Shown in pieces: positions 1 to 9,564 of a stretch of 64,000 nucleotides of DNA. Source of the stretch: an uncultured Mucispirillum sp. (GTDB taxonomy: Bacteria > Chrysiogenota > Deferribacteres > Deferribacterales > Mucispirillaceae). Position 1 is the stretch's first letter. The number at the start of each line of letters is the position of its first letter. Where the stretch lies: positions 124,001-188,000 of the forward strand of contig CALURO010000005.1 of NCBI GenBank assembly GCA_944323205.1. Direction: 5' to 3'. A program made the position numbers and the translations under genes. The notes under the pieces were generated by a model, which was not told the origin of the DNA, made no database searches, and was given only the letters and a program-made list of their open reading frames with translations.

Positions 1-1205
1 GGGCAGGTAAAAAAGATGATGAAGCTGGCAGACTTTTAAATAATTTATTCAATAATATTCAGGCTAAGTCATTTTTTATTGATGCAGATATGCCAACTAT
101 TTCTAAACTAAGAATAGTAGGTGGAAAACAGCAGATTGCAAGGCTTGATTTTGAGGATATTCACCCATTCAGCCATGAAGTAAATAGTAAGATAAAGGCT
201 TTATATGAAAGCGAGCTTGAAAAACATAATATAGTTATTATTTCAGACTATGGTAAGGGAGTATGTTCTAATGAAATATGTTCTTTTATTATAGAAAAGG
301 CTAATAGTCAAAATAAAAAAGTATTAGTTGACCCAAAAGGCAGCAACTGGGATAAATACAGCAGTGCATATCTTGTTACTCCAAATATAAAAGAATTAAG
401 TGAAGTATGCGGCTGCGAAATAGAAAATGAAGATGAGCATGTTATAAAATACGGCTCAATGATTAGAGAAAAATATAATCTTGCATATCTTATTGTTACA
501 AGAAGTGAAAAAGGTATTACAATTATAGGAAAAGACCATATAAAAACTATTCCAACTCAGGCAATGGAAGTTTTTGATGTTTCCGGTGCTGGCGATACTG
601 TTATATCAAGTATAGCAGTATTTTTAGGATTAAATTTAAATATTGATGATGCTGTATATCTTGCAAATGCAGCAGCAGGTGTTGTTGTTGGAAAACTTGG
701 TACCGCACCTATTACTTTATCAGAACTTCATTATTCATTAAACGGTTTTAGAAGCTCTAAAGTTGTGTCCTGCAATCATATTGCAGATATTATTAAAAGA
801 GAAAAATCATTTAATAAAAAAATAGTTTTTACTAACGGCTGTTTTGATATTCTACACAGAGGCCATGTAACTTATTTAAAACATGCGAAAACTCTTGGTG
901 ATATACTTGTTTTAGGTTTAAATAGTGATGATTCTGTCAGAAGGTTAAAAGGTAGTGATAGACCAGTAAATAATGAGCAGGACAGGGCAGTAGTTTTAGA
1001 AGCATTAGAATGTATTGATTATATTGTTATTTTTGAAGAAAATACACCACTTAATTTAATAAAAAATATTATGCCAGATATATTAGTTAAAGGCGGCGAT
1101 TATAAAGCAGAAGATGTTGTTGGTAAAGAGTATGCAGGAAGAGTTGAAATCATAGATTTTATTGAAGGATATTCTACAACTTCAACTATTAATAAATTAA
1201 AATAG
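1..1205 (+). CDS. hldE: Bifunctional heptose-7-phosphate kinase / heptose-1-phosphate adenylyltransferase HldE (5' end cut by window)
   Basis: The enzyme phosphorylates D-glycero-beta-D-manno-heptose-7-phosphate at C1 and then adenylylates it, giving ADP-heptose for the LPS inner core. The frame is open from base 3, and residues upstream of the first ATG (position 90) already match the family (the GKKDDEAGRLL stretch), so that ATG is internal and the gene begins outside the window. The N-terminal half is a PfkB/ribokinase domain with the anion-hole motif DVSGAGDT at bases 570-600. The C-terminal half is a cytidylyltransferase-type nucleotidyl domain with TNGCFDILHRGHV at about 830-870 and the later GGDYKAEDVVG. 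hldD follows after 10 bases, so the two probably form one transcript. Confidence 0.95.
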   Translation, partial: AGKKDDEAGRLLNNLFNNIQAKSFFIDADMPTISKLRIVGGKQQIARLDFEDIHPFSHEVNSKIKALYESELEKHNIVIISDYGKGVCSNEICSFIIEKANSQNKKVLVDPKGSNWDKYSSAYLVTPNIKELSEVCGCEIENEDEHVIKYGSMIREKYNLAYLIVTRSEKGITIIGKDHIKTIPTQAMEVFDVSGAGDTVISSIAVFLGLNLNIDDAVYLANAAAGVVVGKLGTAPITLSELHYSLNGFRSSKVVSCNHIADIIKREKSFNKKIVFTNGCFDILHRGHVTYLKHAKTLGDILVLGLNSDDSVRRLKGSDRPVNNEQDRAVVLEALECIDYIVIFEENTPLNLIKNIMPDILVKGGDYKAEDVVGKEYAGRVEIIDFIEGYSTTSTINKLK

Positions 1206-1215
1206 GAGCATTAAT

Positions 1216-2157
1216 ATGATAATTGTAACTGGTGGAGCTGGGTTTATTGGTTCAAATATTGTTAAAGGATTAAATGACAGAGGTATTGATAAAATAATAA
1301 TTGTTGATAATTTATCTAATGCTTCTAAACATAAAAATTTAAATAAAATCAAATTTTATGATTATATAGATAAAACAGATTTTAATATAACAGAATTTCT
1401 TGCAAAAAATAATGTAGAAGCAGTTTTTCATCAGGGAGCATCATCTAATACTATGGAAACAGATGGTAAATATATGATGAAAAATAATTATGAATGTACA
1501 AAAGATACTTTTAATGCATGCCAGCAGCATAATGTTCGTCTTTTTTATGCATCAAGTGCATCTGTATATGGTAATGGTGATAATGGGTTTATTGAAAAAG
1601 AAGAATGTGAGTACCCTTTAAATGTATATGCTTTTAGCAAATATCAGTTTGACAGATATTTAAACCAGAATTTTGCTGGTATTTCAAGTCAGGTTGTAGG
1701 TCTTAGATATTTTAATGTTTATGGCCCACAGGAAAACCATAAAGGTAAAATGGCATCAGTGGCTTTTCATATGTTTAACCAAATTAAAAATAGCGAACCT
1801 ATGAAGCTGTTTGAGGGCAGTGAAAATTTTAGGAGAGATTTTATATATGTAGATGATGTAGTATCAGTTAATATGTTTTTCTTTGATAATCCAGATAAAT
1901 CAGGTATATTTAACTGTGGGACAGGTCATGCAGAAAGTTTTTGTGAAATAGCTAATGCCTTAAAAGAAAAATATACAGATGCAAAGGTGGAATATATACC
2001 ATTTCCTGACAGTTTAAAAGGCAAATATCAAACATTTACAGAAAGCGATATTACAAAACTTCGTAATGCAGGATATAATAAACCATTTACAAGCCTTAAA
2101 ACAGGTACATTAAAATATGCTGAAATCTTAGAGAAAAGTGGCGGATATATTATTTAA
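1216..2157 (+). CDS. hldD: ADP-L-glycero-D-manno-heptose 6-epimerase HldD
   Basis: This NADP-dependent short-chain dehydrogenase/epimerase converts ADP-D,D-heptose to ADP-L,D-heptose, the last step before heptose is transferred to lipid A-Kdo. The Rossmann motif GGAGFIGSN lies at residues 6-14, the catalytic Tyr-x-x-x-Lys is in YAFSKYQFDRY near residue 139, and GLRYFNVYGPQE follows. The 313 residues match the usual family length. It has a GGAG ribosome site, lies directly after hldE, and its stop overlaps the next start (TAATG), a typical translationally coupled LPS operon. Confidence 0.95.
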   Translation: MIIVTGGAGFIGSNIVKGLNDRGIDKIIIVDNLSNASKHKNLNKIKFYDYIDKTDFNITEFLAKNNVEAVFHQGASSNTMETDGKYMMKNNYECTKDTFNACQQHNVRLFYASSASVYGNGDNGFIEKEECEYPLNVYAFSKYQFDRYLNQNFAGISSQVVGLRYFNVYGPQENHKGKMASVAFHMFNQIKNSEPMKLFEGSENFRRDFIYVDDVVSVNMFFFDNPDKSGIFNCGTGHAESFCEIANALKEKYTDAKVEYIPFPDSLKGKYQTFTESDITKLRNAGYNKPFTSLKTGTLKYAEILEKSGGYII

Positions 2158-3287
2158 TGAAATTTGATTTTGGTAAAAAGAAATTAAAAAAACTTATAGA
2201 TAACTCTGTATTAAAGAAGAAAGATTCTCTTATAGGGCTTCCTGTTTTATTTACACTAACAGGATTTTCTAATATTCGTCAGGCACATAAGCCTGAAGTT
2301 GTTAATAAGATAGCACTTTTAAAAATAACATCTATAAGAGATACTATTTTTACATCTTCATCAGTTAAAGCATTAAAAAAAGCATATCCAAATGCTGAAA
2401 TTACTTATTTTACTGGTAAAGATAATTTTAATACTGCCTCTATTATTGAAGGTGTAGATAATACTATCAGGCTTTTTTCTAATGATTTATCAAAAAGTAT
2501 GAAAATAGTAAAAAATGCTGGCTATTTTGATTTATGGATAGATTTTGGTGCATGGTCTAGGTTTGAAGCGATAATGACTCAGACTGCAAAAGCAGCATAT
2601 AAAGCTGGATTTAAAACAGAGGGAGAGTACAGGCATTTTGCATACGATAAAGTGGCTGATTACTCTTTTGATATACATGAAACAGCAAACTATGCGTTTC
2701 TACTTTCATTTATTGATATAAAAGTAAACAGTAATGAAATAGAAATAAAGTCGACAGAAAATACTGATAGTAAACTTGTAATAATTGATATTTTTGCAGA
2801 CTGCATTGAGCAGAAAAACAGAAAATACAGCCAAAGCGGCTGGAAAATTATAGTTGAGCATTTAAATAAGCTGGGATACAGAGCTGCACTGATTGGTGAT
2901 AAAAAGGATTTAGAAGAAGCTGAAGCATTTAACGAGCTTGCAGGCAGCAGTGCAGATATAGATTTTCTTGTTGGCAGGCTTGATTTTGCAGATAAATTAA
3001 AAACTATATCAAGTGCTGCACTTGTTATATCAGGTGATACATCAATTTTACACATTGGTGCATTTTTAGGTAAAAAAGTAATAGGACTTTATGGACCAAC
3101 AGATAAAAAAAGATATGCACCAGTTGGAAATCATGTGTATATACTATCTTCTAACGGCTGTTCTGGCTGTCAAAATCTTTATGGTGATGAAAAATGCACT
3201 ATGAATATACCTGACTGTATGGATAGTATTCCTGTAGAAAGTATTATATCAAAAATAGATTTAGCATTAGGAGTAAATGTTGAATAA
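2157..3287 (+). CDS. Glycosyltransferase family 9 (LPS heptosyltransferase-like)
   Basis: Proteins of this family move heptose from ADP-heptose to the LPS core on the cytoplasmic face of the inner membrane. Family features seen are the N-terminal KIALLKITSIRDTIF strand-loop, an AYPNAEITYFTG segment, and the C-terminal nucleotide-sugar site around VISGDTSILHIGAFLGKKVIGLYGPT. A Cys-rich tail (CSGCQNLYGDEKC, then C) resembles that of other family-9 enzymes. It overlaps hldD by one base and the next gene by eleven. Which heptosyltransferase step it performs (WaaC, WaaF or WaaQ-like) cannot be decided from the sequence alone. Confidence 0.85.
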   Translation: MKFDFGKKKLKKLIDNSVLKKKDSLIGLPVLFTLTGFSNIRQAHKPEVVNKIALLKITSIRDTIFTSSSVKALKKAYPNAEITYFTGKDNFNTASIIEGVDNTIRLFSNDLSKSMKIVKNAGYFDLWIDFGAWSRFEAIMTQTAKAAYKAGFKTEGEYRHFAYDKVADYSFDIHETANYAFLLSFIDIKVNSNEIEIKSTENTDSKLVIIDIFADCIEQKNRKYSQSGWKIIVEHLNKLGYRAALIGDKKDLEEAEAFNELAGSSADIDFLVGRLDFADKLKTISSAALVISGDTSILHIGAFLGKKVIGLYGPTDKKRYAPVGNHVYILSSNGCSGCQNLYGDEKCTMNIPDCMDSIPVESIISKIDLALGVNVE

Positions 3288-4719
3288 AAACAATAGTAAA
3301 CTGCATATTAAAAATGTAATATTTATGCTTATATTATTAGCAGGTGATATTACTGCTTATTTTATATCTTTAGTATTAGCATATTATTCAAGAGTATATA
3401 TAGACAGCTTTATAACTGTTGCTCCATTTGCTTTTTCTTTGGAATATTTAGCATCAAGTTTATGGTGGATACCAGTTATCTTTATTATAATGCTTGCTTA
3501 TAAAAATTTATACACTTTAAAAAAACCTTTCTGGCATGAAAGCAGACGACTGCTTTTATCTTGTCTGATGACTTTTCTTATTGTACTATCAATAGTATCA
3601 TTAGGTAAACTTTCTAACTTTGTATCAAGGCTGTTTCTAATATTTTTATTTGGATATTTACTTATTTTTGTTACATTATTTAGATATATTTTAAAAACTA
3701 AAGTATTAAACAGGAAATTTTTGGCTGAAAATATTGTTATAATTGGCTGCTCTAACTATTTAGACCATGTAAAACACAGCATACTATATGAAAATGGTTT
3801 GTGTTTTTATGTGGTGGGTGTAGTTTTAACAGATAATTGTAAATATACTGGCTCTCAGAATATTTTAGGATATATTTCAGATATAGAAAATATTATAAAA
3901 AAGTATAATATAACATCTGCAGTAGTTATTAAAAATGAAGTAGATGAATCTTTTGAAAAAATATTAAACAATCTACAGATTAATTTAAATAAATTATTAA
4001 TAGTGCTTGATTCTCAAGGGATAGGATTTTCTAATACAGAGGCTGTTCAGCTTTTATATACAGGTTTGAACTATATACAGATTAATAATAATTTTAAATC
4101 TTTGCTAAATAGTATTGTAAAAAGATTTTGTGATATTATACTATCTATAATATTACTTCCATTTCTACTTATTTTAATAGGATTAATAGCTGTACTAATT
4201 AAGGCAACATCAAAAGGTCCAGTATTTTATGGACATAAAAGAGTTGGGAGATACGGCAAAGAGTTTAAAGTTTTAAAATTCCGCTCTATGTATCAAGATG
4301 CAGATACAAGACTTAGAGAAATACTTGCTAATAATGAAGAAGCAGTAAAAGAATGGAATACATACTATAAACTGAAAAATGACCCTAGAATAACAAAAGT
4401 AGGTAGGTTTTTAAGGAAATCATCTCTTGATGAACTGCCCCAGATATTTAATGTTTTAAAAGGTGAGATGAGCTTTGTAGGACCAAGACCTGTACTACAA
4501 GTAGAATTAGATAAATATTATAAAGAGTTATCATCATATTACTACATGGTGCATCCTGGTATTACCGGACTTTGGCAGATAAGCGGAAGAAATGAATTAA
4601 ACTATGAAATGCGTGTGGCAAAAGATTCATGGTATGTATTAAACTGGTCAATATGGCTTGATATTGTAATATTATTTAAAACACCGGGTGCTGTTTTTCA
4701 AAAAAAAGGTGCCTATTAA
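3277..4719 (+). CDS. Polyprenyl glycosylphosphotransferase (WbaP/ExoY-type bacterial sugar transferase)
   Basis: The enzyme is predicted to transfer a sugar-1-phosphate from a nucleotide sugar to undecaprenyl phosphate, starting an O-antigen or exopolysaccharide repeat at the inner membrane. It has the long form of the family: four or more N-terminal membrane segments (residues about 12-150), a CoA-binding-like cytoplasmic domain, one further hydrophobic segment near residue 285, and the catalytic domain with KRVGRYGKEFKVLKFRSM, DELPQIFNVLKGEMSFVGPRP and PGITGLWQISGRN. The start overlaps the upstream glycosyltransferase by 11 bases. No other repeat-unit genes follow inside the window, so its polymer is unknown. 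Confidence 0.9.
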   Translation: MLNKNNSKLHIKNVIFMLILLAGDITAYFISLVLAYYSRVYIDSFITVAPFAFSLEYLASSLWWIPVIFIIMLAYKNLYTLKKPFWHESRRLLLSCLMTFLIVLSIVSLGKLSNFVSRLFLIFLFGYLLIFVTLFRYILKTKVLNRKFLAENIVIIGCSNYLDHVKHSILYENGLCFYVVGVVLTDNCKYTGSQNILGYISDIENIIKKYNITSAVVIKNEVDESFEKILNNLQINLNKLLIVLDSQGIGFSNTEAVQLLYTGLNYIQINNNFKSLLNSIVKRFCDIILSIILLPFLLILIGLIAVLIKATSKGPVFYGHKRVGRYGKEFKVLKFRSMYQDADTRLREILANNEEAVKEWNTYYKLKNDPRITKVGRFLRKSSLDELPQIFNVLKGEMSFVGPRPVLQVELDKYYKELSSYYYMVHPGITGLWQISGRNELNYEMRVAKDSWYVLNWSIWLDIVILFKTPGAVFQKKGAY

Positions 4720-4740
4720 AATAAATTTATAAGGATATTT

Positions 4741-6054
4741 ATGACTACAAAACATTACTTTATATACACATTTGGTTGTGCTATGAACGAATACGATACT
4801 GAAAGAATTGCTGCCACTTTAGAAGCAAAAGGCTATATTCCTTCAGATAAAGTTGAAGATTCTGATTTTATAGTATTAAATACATGCAGTGTAAGAGAAA
4901 AACCACAGGTTAAAATTTTAAGTTATTTAGGTCAAATAAGACTTTTAAAAGAAAAAAATCCTAATATGATAGTTGGTATATCTGGCTGTGTTGCTCAGCA
5001 GGAAGGGAATAAGTTTTTAAAAAATAATAAGGTAGTTAATTTTGTTATGGGAACAGATGCTATCTCCCACATTGATAATATTATAGAAAGAGCAATCAGT
5101 GGTGAACGATTTGTAGATACAGATGTAGACAGCTCATCATTTTCTATATCCAGCTTTAATAGAAAAGATAAAATTGCTGCAAATGTTACTATAATGAAAG
5201 GCTGTAATAATTTCTGCAGTTACTGTATAGTGCCTTATGTTCGTGGCAGAGAAGTTTCAAGACCTTCTAAAGAAATAGTTAATGAAATAAAATCACTTAT
5301 TGATAAAGGTGTAAAAGAAGTGTGTCTTTTAGGGCAGAATGTAAACTCTTATGGTAAAAACTTATCCGAAGATATTGATTTTCCAGCACTTTTATCAATA
5401 GTTAATAAAATAGATGGTCTAGAAAGAATAAGGTTTGTAACATCTCATCCAAAAGATTTTTCTATTGATATGATTAATGCTATGGCTGAAAATGAAAAAG
5501 TATGCCGTTATCTTCATCTGCCTTTACAATCAGGCTCAAATAGTATTCTTAAAGCAATGAATAGAAGATATACTTATGAAGATTATAAGGAAAAAATAGA
5601 GCAGGCACGCAAGATTATGCCAGATATAGAGTTTTCGTCAGATTTTATTGTAGGATTTCCTAATGAAACAGACGAAGATTTTAATGCTACTTTAAAAGCA
5701 GTAGAAGAAATAGGGTATGATAGAATATTTGCATTTAATTATTCTCCACGCCCCGGCACAAAAGCATTTGATATTGAAGATAATGTGCCTGCAAATATTA
5801 AATCAGAAAGATTAAACAATCTTTTTGCACTGCAGGACAGCCTTTATGATAAAAAACTTCCAGCAATGAAAGGCATTACTACTGAAGTTTTAGTTACAGA
5901 GATTGATGACACAAAAGAATATCCATATTATGGCTTAAATATATACAATAGAAAGGTTGCATTTTCATCTAAAAATAAGTTAGAATATGGAAGCATAGTA
6001 AATGTATTAATTAATACAGCAAAAAGAAACTGCATGTATGGTGTAGAGGTATAA
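4741..6054 (+). CDS. miaB: tRNA-2-methylthio-N6-dimethylallyladenosine synthase MiaB
   Basis: This radical-SAM methylthiotransferase adds the 2-methylthio group to i6A37 in tRNAs that read UNN codons. Three domains are visible: the N-terminal UPF0004 domain with Cys ligands in FGCAMNEYDTER, NTCSVREK and SGCVAQQEG; the radical-SAM core with CNNFCSYCIVPYVRGRE at residues about 156-172; and a C-terminal TRAM domain. The length of 437 is normal. An AAGG ribosome site lies 5 bases before the ATG. The downstream nuclease-like gene begins two bases after the stop, so they are probably co-transcribed. Confidence 0.96.
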   Translation: MTTKHYFIYTFGCAMNEYDTERIAATLEAKGYIPSDKVEDSDFIVLNTCSVREKPQVKILSYLGQIRLLKEKNPNMIVGISGCVAQQEGNKFLKNNKVVNFVMGTDAISHIDNIIERAISGERFVDTDVDSSSFSISSFNRKDKIAANVTIMKGCNNFCSYCIVPYVRGREVSRPSKEIVNEIKSLIDKGVKEVCLLGQNVNSYGKNLSEDIDFPALLSIVNKIDGLERIRFVTSHPKDFSIDMINAMAENEKVCRYLHLPLQSGSNSILKAMNRRYTYEDYKEKIEQARKIMPDIEFSSDFIVGFPNETDEDFNATLKAVEEIGYDRIFAFNYSPRPGTKAFDIEDNVPANIKSERLNNLFALQDSLYDKKLPAMKGITTEVLVTEIDDTKEYPYYGLNIYNRKVAFSSKNKLEYGSIVNVLINTAKRNCMYGVEV

Positions 6055-6055
6055 T

Positions 6056-6460
6056 ATGTTAATTCGTCTTTTTTTTAAACGCATAATTAAAGAGCCTGTT
6101 CAATCAAGATATTTAATGCTTTTGCAGGATAATCAAGAACGATACCTGCAGATATATGTAGGTGAAAGAGAAGGGGAAACTGTAGCTTCATGGAAAGAAT
6201 CTATTAGACCGCCCCGTCCTATGACTTATGATTTAATAAGCTCCATATTAAATCTTTCTGATAATGTGGTTTTAACAAAAATATTAATAGATGGTTGCAG
6301 TCAAGATGTATTCTATGCTAAAATGTTTTTTAATGTTAATGGGGAAGAAAAAGTTATAGACTGCAGGCCATCAGATGCTATTGCAGTAGGCTTAAGAATG
6401 AATGTTCCAATATATGCAGAATCCTGTGTTTTAGAAAAACATGGACTTATGATTATATGA
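6056..6460 (+). CDS. Bifunctional nuclease (BFN, DUF151) family protein
   Basis: The DUF151 signature CRPSDAIAVGLRMNVPIYAE lies near the C terminus, preceded by SRYLMLLQDNQERYLQIYVG and the RPPRPMTYDLI segment that match the family core. Members are reported to have DNase/RNase activity or to act as stress-linked regulators; the role here is not determined. At 134 residues it is slightly short compared with the usual 150 or so. It starts two bases after miaB and seems to be translated from the same message. Confidence 0.82.
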   Translation: MLIRLFFKRIIKEPVQSRYLMLLQDNQERYLQIYVGEREGETVASWKESIRPPRPMTYDLISSILNLSDNVVLTKILIDGCSQDVFYAKMFFNVNGEEKVIDCRPSDAIAVGLRMNVPIYAESCVLEKHGLMII

Positions 6461-6502
6461 TAATTAATGTTGTTTTACTATAAAAGTTAAAGAGGTTTTA
6501 TT

Positions 6503-8053
6503 ATGAGATATCCTAATCTTGGCGAAATGATGACAATTCAAGCAAAACGCTGGAAAAATAAGCCCCTTGTATATTTTGATGATAAAGTTTATACATACAT
6601 GCAGGTAGAAAAAATGGCAAATAAGGCTGCCCGTATGTTAAAGGAAAAAGGATTAAAAAAAGGCGATAAAGTAGCTGTAATTATGGAAAATTCAGCTCAT
6701 TATATTATATCTCTTGTTACTATTTTTAAAACTGGTGCTGTTGCTATTCCAGTAAATAATATGCTCAGGGAGAGTGAATTTGCTTATATTTTAAATGATA
6801 GTTATACAAAATTTGTGTTTTTATCAGAAAAATATGCAGATTACGCAGGATATTTAAAAGATAATGTTCCTTCTTTAGAAGCTGTATTAAGTTGGGAAAA
6901 AATCAACTGTAATTCCATTAATGTTACAGAAGCATCTGCTCCGTTTTCTGATGAGCCATTAGAGTATAATTTTGGTTATGATGATTTAGCATTTTTGATA
7001 TATACTTCAGGCACTACAGGTCACCCAAAAGGTGCAATGTTAAGCCATGGTAATATGTTAAGTGATGCAAAATCTATAGATGGTGCATTAAAATGGCAGG
7101 CATCTAAAAAATTTCTTTTATTTTTACCAATATTTCATTCATATACATTAATGACTTCTGTTTTATATCCTATATATTTAGGCTGTAGTATTATTATGTT
7201 TGCATCAGTTATGGAGCTAAAAACTAAAAAATTTAGGCAGACATTAATATTTAAAAGACCAAAAGTAATGGTTGGTGTACCTCAGGTTTATCAGGCTTTA
7301 ATTAAAGCTCAAATGCCAAAATGGTTTATAAAACTATTTTATCCAATACAACTGCATATTTCTGGCGGAGCACCCATTTCTGCTGATACTCTTGATGCTT
7401 TTGAGAAAAAGTTTGGTGTGCCTATTGTTGAAGGTTACGGCCTTTCTGAAGCTGCACCTGTTGTTGCTGTTAATACAGTTGAATATCACAGAGCAGACAG
7501 CGTTGGAAAGCCTATGCCTGGAATACAGGTTAAGATAGTAGATGAAGAAGAAAATGAAGTGCCTGTTGGTGAAGTTGGAGAATTAATAGTAAAAGGCGGC
7601 AATGTTATGAAAGGCTATTATCATATGCCAAAAGCAACAGATGATGCTATACGCAATGGCTGGCTTTTTACTGGTGATTTTGCCAAACTTGATGAAGATG
7701 GTTTTATATATATAGTAGACAGAAAAAAAGATTTAATTATTTCAAAAGGTATGAATGTATATCCTAGAGAAGTAGAAGATGTTATCAAACAGCTTGATGG
7801 GATTGAAGCTGTTGCAGTAATTGGTGTGCCAATAGAGGGCAGGGATGAAATGATACTTGCTTATGTTATGAAAAGTGAAGATTCAAATATTACTGTATCA
7901 GATATAAAAGCTCACTTGAAAGAACATTTAGCAGCATTTAAAACACCAAAACATATTTTTATAGTTGATGAGCTGCCGCTTACTGCAACTGGTAAAGTTT
8001 TAAAACGAGAATTAAAAGCAAAAGTTTTAAATGGAGAATTTAAAATAGATTAA
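6503..8053 (+). CDS. AMP-dependent acyl-CoA ligase (long-chain fatty acid-CoA ligase-like)
   Basis: This ANL-superfamily enzyme is predicted to activate a fatty acid as acyl-AMP and transfer it to CoA. The P-loop IYTSGTTGHPKGAMLSHGN is near residue 170, the A4/A5 region VEGYGLSEAAPV near 310, the hinge aspartate is in GWLFTGDFAKLDEDGFIYIVDRKKD near 395, and the catalytic lysine is in LTATGKVLKRELK near 495. A second copy of the same family lies at 60279-61868. The chain-length preference is unknown. It has an AAAGAGG ribosome site. Confidence 0.88.
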   Translation: MRYPNLGEMMTIQAKRWKNKPLVYFDDKVYTYMQVEKMANKAARMLKEKGLKKGDKVAVIMENSAHYIISLVTIFKTGAVAIPVNNMLRESEFAYILNDSYTKFVFLSEKYADYAGYLKDNVPSLEAVLSWEKINCNSINVTEASAPFSDEPLEYNFGYDDLAFLIYTSGTTGHPKGAMLSHGNMLSDAKSIDGALKWQASKKFLLFLPIFHSYTLMTSVLYPIYLGCSIIMFASVMELKTKKFRQTLIFKRPKVMVGVPQVYQALIKAQMPKWFIKLFYPIQLHISGGAPISADTLDAFEKKFGVPIVEGYGLSEAAPVVAVNTVEYHRADSVGKPMPGIQVKIVDEEENEVPVGEVGELIVKGGNVMKGYYHMPKATDDAIRNGWLFTGDFAKLDEDGFIYIVDRKKDLIISKGMNVYPREVEDVIKQLDGIEAVAVIGVPIEGRDEMILAYVMKSEDSNITVSDIKAHLKEHLAAFKTPKHIFIVDELPLTATGKVLKRELKAKVLNGEFKID

Positions 8054-8118
8054 TAATTTTAGCTTTTTCAAAATTATGAAATAAATAGCTTTTACTGTTA
8101 TATTAGCAATATTATATT

Positions 8119-8322
8119 ATGTTTTTTCAAAATAATAAAATTAATAATATAAATAAAAATGCTTATATTAGTAAAAATTTTTATGGCAGTGTTTAATATA
8201 TCTATGGATTTAAATTTAACTCTGCTTATTCATATCAGCATAATACTAACTATTTAGAATTTACAAGAAGTGCACAAGCTGGCGAACATTCTATTGGTAT
8301 TTATTATTCATACAGCTTTTAA
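8119..8322 (+). pseudogene. Remnant of an outer-membrane beta-barrel gene (C-terminal end)
   Basis: A plus-strand frame reads as alternating aromatic beta-strands, including YIYGFKFNSAYSYQHNT, and ends SIGIYYSYSF followed by TAA at 8320. A terminal aromatic Phe after alternating residues is the usual BAM-recognised end of outer-membrane barrels. The same frame is broken by TAA at 8194, directly after a NAYISKNFYGSV segment that also looks like a strand. No start or signal peptide is present upstream, so this seems to be the tail of a decayed gene. The family is not identifiable from so little. Confidence 0.5.
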
Positions 8323-8334
8323 TAAGGGTGATAT

Positions 8335-8802
8335 ATGTATAAAATAATCTTTTCTTTAATAATATGCTTATTTACTTCATCATACAGCTATGCTCAGATT
8401 TTTATTACACATATGCCAGACTGTTCTAAAGTAACTTTTTATGAAGATAATATTAGTATAGGAACATGCGAGCTTAATGTATATATAGCTTATACTGATG
8501 AGCAGAAAATATGTGGTATGCTTAACTTTACTGATGATACATTTATTAAAGACGGTATGTTTTTTGTAGATAATGATGATAAAGTTAAATCTCATTATTT
8601 TCATACAGAAGGAATGAAAATGGATATACGCATTATGGGAGTAGTAAAAAAAGCTGATAAAAAATATATTGTATATGATAATGATGCAAAATACTCACCA
8701 CCGGGTATAAAATCTGTTACTATATACGGTAATGGAGTATTTGAAACAAGTGAAAAAAAATACCAAAATGGATTAAATAAATGCTTAACAGGTGTAAAAT
8801 AA
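8335..8802 (+). CDS. Secreted hypothetical protein with signal peptide
   Basis: I do not recognise the family. The N terminus is a typical type I signal peptide (charged start, hydrophobic core, SYSYAQ cleavage region about residues 16-21). The mature part of about 134 residues holds four Cys (CSKVTF, GTCELN, KICGML and NKCLTG) that could form disulfides in the periplasm. A GGGTG ribosome site precedes the ATG. It sits directly after the decayed barrel gene and four bases before pgeF, so it may ride on the pgeF transcript. Confidence 0.65.
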   Translation: MYKIIFSLIICLFTSSYSYAQIFITHMPDCSKVTFYEDNISIGTCELNVYIAYTDEQKICGMLNFTDDTFIKDGMFFVDNDDKVKSHYFHTEGMKMDIRIMGVVKKADKKYIVYDNDAKYSPPGIKSVTIYGNGVFETSEKKYQNGLNKCLTGVK

Positions 8803-8805
8803 ATT

Positions 8806-9564
8806 ATGGATATAAGTAAATCACAGTCATATATTTCAGCAGAAAATGCACCAAAGGGTATAGAGATAAAAACATCTACACGCTATGGCGGTTTCTCAAA
8901 TACACCTTTTGACAGCTTGAATATGGGATATTTTACAGGAGATGATATAACTACTGTAATAAAAAATTATTATTATTATCAAAATATTACAAAAACATAT
9001 AATATTATTACTTTAAATCAGATTCATGGAAATACTGTTTTAGAAGTAAATAAAAAAAAATCTGCAGAGATTATGTTTTCAAAAGCTGATGGGTTATTTA
9101 CTAATGAAAATAATCTGCCGTTAGGTGTTATTACTGCAGACTGTCTGCCTGTAATGATTGCTGGGAATAAATGTATTTCATCGCTTCACTGCGGCTGGAG
9201 AAGTTTAAATGCTGGTATTATTGATAATGCATTTAAACTTTTTAAAAAATATGATGATATACCAGTTTATGCATATATTGGCGCTGGAATATGCGAAAAA
9301 TGTTATGAAGTTCGTGATGATTTAGTTCAGCAGTTAAATACTTTATATAATCCAGAACAGGCATTAATAGAAAAGGGAACTGGACAGTATTTATTAAATA
9401 TGAAAAAACTTGCATCTAATGCTTTAATTTATAATGGTTTAAGTATTGATAATATAGAAATAAGTAAATATTCTTCATGTTGTAGTAAAGGTTTCTATTC
9501 ATACAGATTAGAAAATGGAAAAACTGGCCGCATGGTTACAACTATACAAAGAGCAGTAAGATAA
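8806..9564 (+). CDS. pgeF: Multicopper-oxidase-fold purine nucleoside phosphorylase (YfiH/PgeF, DUF152)
   Basis: Family motifs occur in order: TRYGGFSNTPFDSLNMG, NQIHGNTV, LGVITADCLPVMI, SLHCGWRSLNAGI and IGAGICEKCYEV. The conserved His, Cys and His that bind zinc are in QIHG, ADCLP and LHCGWR. Members cleave purine nucleosides with phosphate or deaminate adenosine and, in E. coli, edit a misincorporated peptidoglycan precursor. The stop overlaps the start of the YggS-like gene by one base. Confidence 0.88.
   Translation: MDISKSQSYISAENAPKGIEIKTSTRYGGFSNTPFDSLNMGYFTGDDITTVIKNYYYYQNITKTYNIITLNQIHGNTVLEVNKKKSAEIMFSKADGLFTNENNLPLGVITADCLPVMIAGNKCISSLHCGWRSLNAGIIDNAFKLFKKYDDIPVYAYIGAGICEKCYEVRDDLVQQLNTLYNPEQALIEKGTGQYLLNMKKLASNALIYNGLSIDNIEISKYSSCCSKGFYSYRLENGKTGRMVTTIQRAVR

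Noticed and set aside
90..1205. ATG at 90 as the true start of hldE
   Set aside because: The frame is open to the window edge and upstream codons already match the kinase domain, so the gene is truncated by the window.
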